Source: Anaerolineaceae bacterium
GTDB taxonomy: Bacteria > Chloroflexota > Anaerolineae > Anaerolineales > E44-bin32
Assembly (NCBI GenBank): GCA_020350285.1
Contig: CP070708.1
Coordinates: 1,156,246 to 1,220,245, forward strand
Length of the DNA stretch: 64,000 nucleotides
Direction of reading: 5' to 3'
Positions 1-6,697 of the stretch are shown here, piece after piece. The notes beneath the pieces were generated by a model that was not told where the DNA came from, ran no database searches, and was given only the letters and a program-made list of their open reading frames with translations. The translations under genes were made by a program, and so were the position numbers. Positions within the stretch are counted from its first letter, which is position 1, and every line of letters starts with the position of its first letter.

Positions 1-27
1 TTACCACTTCTCGTTGTTTTCTTACTT

Positions 28-606
28 ATGATGATGAAGATCGTGCGCCATTTTTTCAAAGGCCCCATGCCTGAGTTCATGGCCGGATTGATTGATAACC
101 CATGGAGACGTAGGATTATTCAACCTCCTGACAAAACGGCGATCAGACATGGAATTATGCCCGGGATGACCGTCCTTGAGATCGGACCCGGAACGGGGAC
201 CTATACCATCGCCTCTGCTCGACGCGTTGGGGATCATGGTAGAGTCATGGCGATCGATATTGAGCCTAAAATGATCGAGCGGGTCCAGAAGAAGATGGCC
301 CAAGAAGAGGTGAACAACATAGAAGCTCAGGTTGCCAATGCTCACGACATCCCTTATGAAGACGGGACCTTCGATGTGATTTACATGATCACCGTCATGG
401 GTGAAATTCCATCACCCGAAAGAGCGCTTCGCGAATTTCATCGGGTGTTATCATCGAACGGCACGGTGGTCTTCAGTGAGCTATTTCCCGATCCTGATTA
501 TCCAAGAGCAAGCACTCTCATTCGATGGGCAACTGGAACCGGATTTAAATTGAAACAGAAGATAGGGAATTTCTTCTACTACACACTCATTTTTGAGAAG
601 GATTGA
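28..606 (+). CDS. Class I SAM-dependent methyltransferase (type 11-like)
   Basis: A 192-residue protein with a SAM-binding motif I, VLEIGPGTGTYT, near residue 49, followed by an acidic strand end (AIDIEP, near residue 75) and a post-II segment (EDGTFDVIYMITVMGEIPS). This is the Rossmann-fold core of small class I methyltransferases, as in UbiE/type 11 proteins. The residues before motif I (MPEFMAGLIDNPWRRR) resemble the N-terminus of small methyltransferases annotated as SAM-dependent in Chloroflexota. The substrate cannot be read from the sequence. The gene opens with three consecutive ATG codons and the first was taken. It lies alone on the plus strand, 262 bases before a lipoprotein gene, so there is no operon context. 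Confidence 0.8.
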   Translation: MMMKIVRHFFKGPMPEFMAGLIDNPWRRRIIQPPDKTAIRHGIMPGMTVLEIGPGTGTYTIASARRVGDHGRVMAIDIEPKMIERVQKKMAQEEVNNIEAQVANAHDIPYEDGTFDVIYMITVMGEIPSPERALREFHRVLSSNGTVVFSELFPDPDYPRASTLIRWATGTGFKLKQKIGNFFYYTLIFEKD

Positions 607-868
607 CGATTGTCAAATTGTCACAAAAGGCAATTCGGTCTCCTAAAGATCAACTTCATAATTCCAGTGCCATTACAAGTGTAGTAGAGGTGGCTTCCAT
701 GTAGATCCTGAGCAGAGTCGAAGGACCGCCCCACGGTCTTTGGCTTGAAGCGATCTGTAGATCCGTACGTGATGTAGGTTGAGATTATCCTCGCGACGAA
801 CATAATAGCCCTCCTTTTCCGCGTTGGCAGAGCGAAAGGCACATGGGATAATGTTCAGCGGATAAATC

Positions 869-2539
869 ATGAGATCACCTCGTTACCCTCAGGCGTATCT
901 GGTCATCGCGTTGGGACTTTGCGCTACGATCTTGGGAGCTTGCACTCCTTCAGTGGAACCAGAAGATCCGGTCGTTCCTACAACGGCCATCCCCATTCCC
1001 ACAGCTGTCGAACCTACCGAAACCGCTTTTCAACCACTTGCACCTACATCTACGGCAGTTCATGTAAGGGTATGGCTCTCTCCTGCTTTACCGGCGGCGC
1101 TCCGGGAACCACTCGAGGCGCTTGCCTCTGACCGGAAACTGGGGGTCGAATTGGTCGATGACGCTGCCTCGGCACAGCTTCGTGTCGAACCCAATCCTGA
1201 GATACCTATTTCTACATGGGTCTATGCCTTTGTGGCTCCATTTCCCACCGTACAAGATGGAGGAAGTCTTGATGGGTTGAGAGGAGTGTGGGCGACAGTT
1301 GGAAGCCCCGCAGTTCAAGTGTTCGCTTCGGCATCGACCGCGGCTGCGATGGAGGGGATTCTCGGACAGGCCTCAGACGATGGTGTTCCTATCTTCTCTG
1401 AGGAGGTCCTGCTCGATAAGGCATGGGACGGTCGGCCTTCTTTTGCTATTGTGCCTTTTGAAGATTTAGAACCGCGTTGGAAGGTGCTTGAAATCGATGG
1501 GGATTCCCCTATCCGTAAAACCTTCGACCCAATGGTCTACCCCTTGGTGGTGATCTTCGGTCTATCTGGTGAGCCCAGTGCTATAGCAAGCGTATCTGAA
1601 GCGTTGAACTGGCCAGCAACCAATAGGGATCCTAATCGGCTAACGGTATTAGTGATGACGGGCACGACTGCCCTTACACGAACCACAGCATGGAAGATGG
1701 ACCTCTATGGTGCAACTTACCCTGGCGAACTTATCGGCTATTGGCTGGCGGAGGCCGATCTAGCGCATGTCAGCAATGAGGTGGCTTTTACCGAGACATG
1801 CCCTCCACCAGATCCGTTCCAAGATGATCTTCTCTTCTGTAGTTCAGTCCGCCACCTGGACTTACTGAAGGTGATCGGGGTCGACTTGATCGAACTGACG
1901 GGCAATCATGTGATGGATTGGGGGGCGGAGGCGTTTCTCGAATCTCTTGAATTGTTTCATAAGAATGGTTGGGTGACATTTGGGGGTGGAAAGGACCTGG
2001 ACGCTTCTTGGATGCCAGCTCTCTTCGAGCATAACGGGAACCGTTTGGGGTTCCTTGGTTGCAATGCAGCAGGGCCTGAGCGTGCGTGGGCGACGTATTC
2101 TTCACCTGGCGCGGCACCATGCGATTTTGATCGGCTATCTTCTGGGATTGCTTATCTCCTTGAGGAAGGTTATCTACCCGTGATTACCTTTCAGTGGGCC
2201 GAGGGAGCAATAGTCTTACCAGCTCAGAGGGTTGCCTTCAGGGATGTCGTCGACGCCGGGGCGGTGATCGTCAGTGGAAGCCAAGCCCATCAACCCTTGG
2301 GGATGGAATTCTACGGGAACGCTTTTATCCACTACGGTTTGGGTAATCTATTTTTCGATCAGATGCAGTCATTACGCTTGAGGGAAGAACTCATTGATCG
2401 TCATGTGTTTTATGACGGGAAGCACATCAGCACGGAATTATTGACCGCTATCTTGGAGGATTATGCCCAACCGAGGCCGATGACCCCAACTATGCGCGCA
2501 AGATTTTTGGGTGATATTTTCACAGTAAGTGGTTGGTAA
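869..2539 (+). CDS. CapA/PgsA-like metallophosphatase-fold lipoprotein
   Basis: 556 residues. A lipoprotein signal peptide ends in the lipobox ILGAC (Cys near residue 25), followed by a Pro/Thr-rich linker to about residue 65. The first half (65-260) looks like a degenerate periplasmic binding-type domain. The second half carries PGA_cap (CapA) motifs: ELTGNHVMDWG, a GGGKDL segment, and near the end SQAHQPLG followed by HYGLGNLFFDQ. CapA-type proteins have a calcineurin-like metallophosphatase fold and are linked to poly-gamma-glutamate or cell-surface polymer handling, though their enzymatic role is poorly established. Here it is an isolated gene with no capB/capC neighbours, so a capsule role is not supported. 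It is probably anchored on the outer face of the cytoplasmic membrane. Confidence 0.72.
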   Translation: MRSPRYPQAYLVIALGLCATILGACTPSVEPEDPVVPTTAIPIPTAVEPTETAFQPLAPTSTAVHVRVWLSPALPAALREPLEALASDRKLGVELVDDAASAQLRVEPNPEIPISTWVYAFVAPFPTVQDGGSLDGLRGVWATVGSPAVQVFASASTAAAMEGILGQASDDGVPIFSEEVLLDKAWDGRPSFAIVPFEDLEPRWKVLEIDGDSPIRKTFDPMVYPLVVIFGLSGEPSAIASVSEALNWPATNRDPNRLTVLVMTGTTALTRTTAWKMDLYGATYPGELIGYWLAEADLAHVSNEVAFTETCPPPDPFQDDLLFCSSVRHLDLLKVIGVDLIELTGNHVMDWGAEAFLESLELFHKNGWVTFGGGKDLDASWMPALFEHNGNRLGFLGCNAAGPERAWATYSSPGAAPCDFDRLSSGIAYLLEEGYLPVITFQWAEGAIVLPAQRVAFRDVVDAGAVIVSGSQAHQPLGMEFYGNAFIHYGLGNLFFDQMQSLRLREELIDRHVFYDGKHISTELLTAILEDYAQPRPMTPTMRARFLGDIFTVSGW

Positions 2540-2576
2540 AGGTGATCTAGAGTAGGAAAGTCCGCACTCTGCAGCT

Positions 2577-4097
2577 CTACAAGTCTAATCCCGCCCGTTC
2601 GCCCAATGTCTTAGATAGCCCCGTTTCACTGGTCCTGATCTTCTCTCTTAATTCCTGGATTTCCTCTAGCCAGCCTTTTGTTAGCTTCTCATCAGAGATC
2701 TCACGGGCATTGATCTCAACGTTTAGAATGGCTGCGCTGAATGAAGCCCTAGCCAAGAGACCTGCTGCGCCAGCATCTGTTATGGCATTGATGTTCCCAC
2801 TCTCGGCTACTTCAATCGCTATCTCAAGTACATCAGCGGCGTGACGGGCGACATGGAGTGGTACGATGGCTGCATTAATTGTGGCTTTTTCGATAGCTTC
2901 GACCCGCGCCTGTTCTTCAACCGCCGAGCCCTTCGGCATGCGATAAGCCCTCATGACAGCGTCGAAGGCCTGAGCATCAAGGATGACCGCACCCTCGAGG
3001 GAAGATCGTATCTCATCAGCACGGTCAATGATCTCTGACATTCGGTCTTCAACCTGCGCGTATTTCTTCTTGCCAATCGTCAGGCGCGCGACCATGGCCG
3101 CCAACGCCGCTGCCATGGCGCCTGCGTACGCAGCGGCCGATCCACCTCCTGGGGTAGGTGTTCCGGCTGATAACTTTTCTACAAAGGATGGCTCTTGGCT
3201 GAGAGCGGTATACATTCGCGTCTCGAGGATTTGGCCGGATTCGAATGGATCAAGTTGTAAGTACCACTGGGCGGCGTCTACTAACGCAGCCTGGGGGATC
3301 AATCCCACCAACTCCGAGTGATGGATCGAAACACCGAAGTCCTCTGCTTCACGGCGGATAGCTTCCACAACCTGCGCGATGGGTGTCTGTGTGTGGTCTG
3401 TCAGGTTCATCGAGACTTGGGCTTTACCTTCTACGAGCATTCCTAAAGCTTTGACATGGGGCAGGCCGCCCGAGGATTGACGGACGGAACGAGCGATGTT
3501 CTTGGCGATCGAGACATCATCGGTAGTGAGATAGACATTGTATGCGATAAAGGGGGGTCGGGCGCCGATCACGGTCGCCCCTGCGGTCCCCATGCGGGAT
3601 GGTCCGAAGTCAGGAGTCCGATCAGGGTCATCCTGGATGCTCTCTCTCAGCTTTTCGTATTCTCCCTTACGGATTTTCTCCAGGTTCTTCCGATCCGGAC
3701 GTGTTGCTGCGTTTTCATAAAGATAGACCGGGATGCCTAACTCATCACCCACGCGTTTCCCCAGAGACTTCGCCAATTCGACACATTCTTCCATCGTCAC
3801 GCCGGAGATGGGCACGAAGGGGACCACGTCTGTAGCACCAATTCGTGGGTGTTCGCCTTGGTGCTTATCCAGATCGATCAACTCGGCTGCGATCTCGATC
3901 GCTGAGAAAGCAGCTTGAGTGACAGCTTCCGGCGATCCGATAAATGTGATCACCGATCGGTTGTGATCCTCATCGCTATGAAGATCGAGGATATGAACAC
4001 CAGCGATCGCAGCTATGGCGCTTTCAATGGCGTTGATGACCTCACTGTTCCGTCCTTCAGAGAAGTTGGGTATGCATTCGACAATTTTCTGGATCAT
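2577..4097 (-). CDS. ftcD: Bifunctional formiminotransferase-cyclodeaminase
   Basis: 506 residues with two domains: a formiminotransferase (roughly 1-300, starting IVECIPNFSEGRN, with DLHSDEDHNRSV and HQGEHPRIGATDVVPF) and a formiminotetrahydrofolate cyclodeaminase (roughly 310-490, with SAGTPTPGGGSAAA). The protein transfers a formimino group to tetrahydrofolate and deaminates it to 5,10-methenyl-THF. Fused versions are close to this length. The usual donor is formiminoglutamate from histidine degradation, but no hut gene is in the window. Because the window also holds a purine-catabolic island and folD, a formimino donor from purine breakdown is a possible alternative (inference). It is transcribed alone and divergently from the selenoprotein gene. 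Confidence 0.93.
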   Translation of the reverse strand: MIQKIVECIPNFSEGRNSEVINAIESAIAAIAGVHILDLHSDEDHNRSVITFIGSPEAVTQAAFSAIEIAAELIDLDKHQGEHPRIGATDVVPFVPISGVTMEECVELAKSLGKRVGDELGIPVYLYENAATRPDRKNLEKIRKGEYEKLRESIQDDPDRTPDFGPSRMGTAGATVIGARPPFIAYNVYLTTDDVSIAKNIARSVRQSSGGLPHVKALGMLVEGKAQVSMNLTDHTQTPIAQVVEAIRREAEDFGVSIHHSELVGLIPQAALVDAAQWYLQLDPFESGQILETRMYTALSQEPSFVEKLSAGTPTPGGGSAAAYAGAMAAALAAMVARLTIGKKKYAQVEDRMSEIIDRADEIRSSLEGAVILDAQAFDAVMRAYRMPKGSAVEEQARVEAIEKATINAAIVPLHVARHAADVLEIAIEVAESGNINAITDAGAAGLLARASFSAAILNVEINAREISDEKLTKGWLEEIQELREKIRTSETGLSKTLGERAGLDL

Positions 4098-4316
4098 GGT
4101 GCCCCCGAGGTGAAACGATATGCATGATTATAGCCTTTTCGATCTTTTTGATCTCAAAGCATGGTGTTGTCCTAATCAAGTTCACAGATGAATCAGCTGA
4201 GGTTGGTCAACCATGGGAGGGGGACCAGTATATGTGGGGGAGCATCTGTAGGGGGCTTATGGCATGATAGAATTAGGATTTCAATATCGTATTTTATTAA
4301 AGGTAGAGGTAGTGAG
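4098..4316. other. Divergent intergenic region ftcD / selenoprotein
   Basis: 219 bases between two divergent genes, so promoters for both should lie here. A short inverted repeat (GGTTGGTCAACC, 4201-4212) and a -10-like TAGAAT (4268-4273) ahead of the selenoprotein gene are visible. No convincing -35 element pairs with the latter. No small gene is supported. Confidence 0.35.
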
Positions 4317-4862
4317 ATGAGACAATCGATGCGTTTTGTGGCAATTATCTTCTTGATCACCCCGATATTGTTAACCGCATGTAAGGGAGATCGAACTGCA
4401 ACAGAAAGTACGCCTCTCATGGTTGAGGAGCCCACTCAAGAACCAATATCTCAAATCGAGAGTCCAGAGGTACCTGCACCTGCTTTTGCGGCCACACCCG
4501 AGACGGAAGCCTCGCCAGATGTCGACCCCACACCGCGCCAGGGTCTTGAGGCTACGGATCCTTCGACGGTCCTGTTGGCATCCGGTAAACCTACATTGGT
4601 TGAATTCTTTGCTTTCTGGTGACCTACTTGCCGGAGCATGGCGCCCGTCGTGCACGGGCTCGAAGCTCAATGGGGACGCGAGATCAATTTTGTGTACCTC
4701 GATATCGACGACGTCCGGAATGATGACTTCAAGAGGGAGCTTGGTTACCAGTATCAACCTCACTTCTTCCTTCTAGACGCTGAAGGGGAAATTATTCAAC
4801 AATGGGTCGGTCCTGTTCCTGAGGCTGAGTTCGAAGCCGCTTTCGAGAGTGTAACCCAATAA
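4317..4862 (+). CDS. Thioredoxin-fold lipoprotein with in-frame TGA (probable selenocysteine)
   Basis: Read through the TGA at 4620-4622, this is a continuous 181-residue protein. It has a lipoprotein signal peptide (lipobox LLTAC, Cys22), a Pro/Glu/Thr-rich linker (about 24-85), and a thioredoxin fold starting near TLVEFFAFW. The TGA falls exactly at the first cysteine of the redox motif, giving W-U102-P-T-C105 where thioredoxins have WCxxC. Downstream comes RSMAPVVHGL, the expected helix, then FVYLDIDD and a cis-Pro-like YQPHFFLLD strand. No frameshift exists and both halves share one frame. The most economical reading is a selenocysteine-containing extracytoplasmic thioredoxin; a nonsense mutation or sequencing error from TGT/TGC is the alternative. 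The ATG at 4317 was chosen because it gives a standard lipoprotein signal peptide and follows a purine-rich GAGGTAGTGAG stretch. The selenocysteine machinery is not in the window. Confidence 0.8.
4643..4659 (+). promoter_or_regulatory. Candidate bacterial SECIS hairpin
   Basis: A perfect 6-bp stem, GCCCGT (4643-4648) with ACGGGC (4654-4659), closes a 5-nt loop CGTGC. The loop begins 26 nt after the TGA, and G is its second base. As I recall the published bacterial SECIS consensus, it asks for a short apical loop with a G in its first two positions, at roughly 16-37 nt from UGA; this hairpin fits. The structure lies inside the reading frame, as bacterial SECIS elements do. It was found by eye, not by a folding program. 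Confidence 0.5.
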
Positions 4863-4908
4863 AAGGACCCCAAACCAGAGTAACCCCCTAATAATTCAGA
4901 AGTACTGG

Positions 4909-4937
4909 TTGCTTATTTCCTCATTTCAGTCTAGTAT
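4909..4937 (+). promoter_or_regulatory. Candidate sigma70-type promoter
   Basis: TTGCTT (4909-4914), a 17-nt spacer, then TAGTAT (4932-4937), each matching the consensus at four of six positions. It sits 35 bases before the small membrane protein start and just after the end of the selenoprotein gene. Confidence 0.4.
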
Positions 4938-4972
4938 CACCTAAGGAAAGTCCACATAAAGGAGGAAGGGCA

Positions 4973-5194
4973 ATGTCCGACGAGAAGACCAGGTTGCTTA
5001 ATTTAATGCGCTTCTGGTTATTTGGGACCTTCATTATCGTGTGGGCAGCAATTACGCTCTATATCGGGCTCTTCACTGATAATGACTGGTGGTGGGCCAT
5101 CCGTGCAGGCTTCCCGATTTGGGGCATCGCTGGAGCCTTATGTATTATCTGGTATATTGGCTACAGTTGGTGGCTGAATCGTAAGCCAGAGTAA
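4973..5194 (+). CDS. Small two-helix membrane protein, unknown function
   Basis: 73 residues preceded by a strong ribosome binding site (AAAGGAGGAAGG, 8-9 nt upstream). Two hydrophobic segments are obvious: about residues 15-33 (FWLFGTFIIVWAAITLYIG) and 44-67 (a long tryptophan- and isoleucine-rich stretch). They are joined by a short acidic, Trp-rich turn (DNDWWW). The C-terminus is basic (NRKPE), suggesting it stays in the cytoplasm. I do not recognise a named family. The gene has its own candidate promoter and a good intrinsic terminator, so it is probably a monocistronic unit. That clean gene architecture is the main support for it being real. Confidence 0.7.
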   Translation: MSDEKTRLLNLMRFWLFGTFIIVWAAITLYIGLFTDNDWWWAIRAGFPIWGIAGALCIIWYIGYSWWLNRKPE

Positions 5195-5239
5195 GCACTA
5201 TAGTTCTGTAAACCTTCTGTTTTTCCCTCTTAATAAATT

Positions 5240-5267
5240 AGCCGGCAGGTGCCGGCTATCAGTTTTT
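5240..5267 (+). terminator. Intrinsic terminator of the small membrane protein gene
   Basis: A GC-rich perfect stem (AGCCGGC, 5240-5246, with GCCGGCT, 5251-5257, loop AGGT) followed within six bases by five T residues (5263-5267). It lies 45 bases after the stop codon. Confidence 0.8.
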
Positions 5268-5382
5268 AGATCGATTCCATCTATCCTGTTGAGGTTGTTT
5301 CTTAGAGGTCGGCCTCACCCAGTGGGTTCCCTGAGGTCTCCTCTGCCTCAGTTGATCGGATCAGTTGGAAGCTACCAACGAA

Positions 5383-6528
5383 TTACGAGATCACTCGTTT
5401 CGCGATAACCATTCTTTGGATCTCGCTCGTGCCCTCACCTATCGTCATCAATCTCACATCGCGGTACATTCTTTCGATCGGATATTCGCTGCTGTACCCG
5501 TAAGCGCCGTGGATCTGGATCGCATTCCGACAGACCTCTTCTGCCATCTCGGATGCAAAGAGTTTGGCGATCGAGGCTTCTTTTGAGAAAGGCTTACCGG
5601 AGTCCTTAAGCCAAGCAGCTTGATAAATCAACAGTAGAGCTGCCTCGATCTGGGTGGCGGCGTCAGCGATCATCCACTGAATCGCTTGATGTTTTATGAG
5701 AGGGACTCCGAATGTCTCCCGTTCTTTTGCATATCCGATGGCCTCTTGAAGCGCAGCTTGAGCGAGTCCAATGGAGATCGCACCAATACCGATCCGCCCT
5801 CCATCGAGAACCTCTAAGGTTTGGTACAGACCACGACCTGCCTCGCCTAACAAATGATCCTTTGGTACACGTACATTCTCGTAGCTGATGGCGTTGGCGG
5901 GTGAGGCTCGCACGCCCATCTTCTTCTCTGCTGGGTGAATGTGTAAACCATTTGTATTAGTGGGCACAACGATCAAGCTGAGGGATCGCGAACCGCCGGC
6001 GGGATCTGTACGGCAAAGGGTGACGATCAGGGACGAGACACCGGCATTTGTGATCCAAGCTTTATCACCATTGATCACCCATTCGTCCCCCTCGAGCTCA
6101 GCTCTTGTCTTCACACCGCCAACCAGATCGGATCCGGTTCGCGACTCAGTAAGTGCCAAAGCGGCAAGCCCGTCTGTTCCCATAGCCAATGTTGGTAGCC
6201 AATTGCGCTTCTGCTCCTCCGATCCGAAAAGGGAGATCGGAGCGCATCCCAATCCGCTGTGAGCAACTACCGATAGAGCCGTACCACCGCATGTCATACC
6301 CAGCTCCATGAGGGCGATGGCGGAACTCACGGAATCCACTCCGGCGCCGCCGTATTCCTCAGGGATATCCATCCCTAAAAGCCCGAGAGGTCCCATTTTT
6401 TGAAAAGCTTCGGTGTTGAATTCGGCTAAGGCGTCGAGTTCAGCCGCCTTTGGCTTGACCTCTTGTTCACAAAAGTCGTGAACCGCCTTACGCCACATTC
6501 GTTGTTCTTCAGTGAGTTCGAAATTCAT
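5383..6528 (-). CDS. Acyl-CoA dehydrogenase
   Basis: 381 residues, the standard length for short/medium-chain acyl-CoA dehydrogenases. Visible hallmarks are FELTEEQRMWRKAVHDF at the N-terminus, ALTESRTGSDLVGG and KAWITNAG in the beta domain, and the C-terminal GEGTSEIQR. The Glu of the last motif (YEGT in MCAD) is the catalytic base for alpha-proton abstraction. The enzyme is FAD-dependent and passes electrons to electron-transfer flavoprotein. No etf, enoyl-CoA hydratase or thiolase genes adjoin it, so the acyl chain cannot be assigned. The ATG is preceded by GAGGTGA at good spacing. Confidence 0.93.
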   Translation of the reverse strand: MNFELTEEQRMWRKAVHDFCEQEVKPKAAELDALAEFNTEAFQKMGPLGLLGMDIPEEYGGAGVDSVSSAIALMELGMTCGGTALSVVAHSGLGCAPISLFGSEEQKRNWLPTLAMGTDGLAALALTESRTGSDLVGGVKTRAELEGDEWVINGDKAWITNAGVSSLIVTLCRTDPAGGSRSLSLIVVPTNTNGLHIHPAEKKMGVRASPANAISYENVRVPKDHLLGEAGRGLYQTLEVLDGGRIGIGAISIGLAQAALQEAIGYAKERETFGVPLIKHQAIQWMIADAATQIEAALLLIYQAAWLKDSGKPFSKEASIAKLFASEMAEEVCRNAIQIHGAYGYSSEYPIERMYRDVRLMTIGEGTSEIQRMVIAKRVIS

Positions 6529-6697
6529 TGGTTTTCACCTCATGCTGATTTCATGTATGGATCCACTACAACAAGGCAAATCGGATAGGAGGATTGGAAG
6601 TGTGAGAGTTTGAGCGTAGCCCAGACGCCTATACCCCCCTTTCTTTACATGATGTAATCATAGCCATTCCCATGGAAGTGCTATGTAATCGAATCCC

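Noticed and set aside
607-868. Small minus-strand frames between the methyltransferase and the CapA-like gene
   Set aside because: No ribosome binding site, biased composition or familiar motif; treated as plain intergenic DNA.
4188-4316. An earlier start for the selenoprotein at 4188
   Set aside because: It would add 43 residues before the signal peptide without any ribosome binding site, whereas ATG 4317 gives a normal lipoprotein signal.
4317-4862. The TGA-interrupted gene as a pseudogene
   Set aside because: The stop falls precisely at the active-site Cys, there is no frameshift or other damage, and a SECIS-like hairpin follows. Pseudogene or sequencing error remains possible but is less economical.
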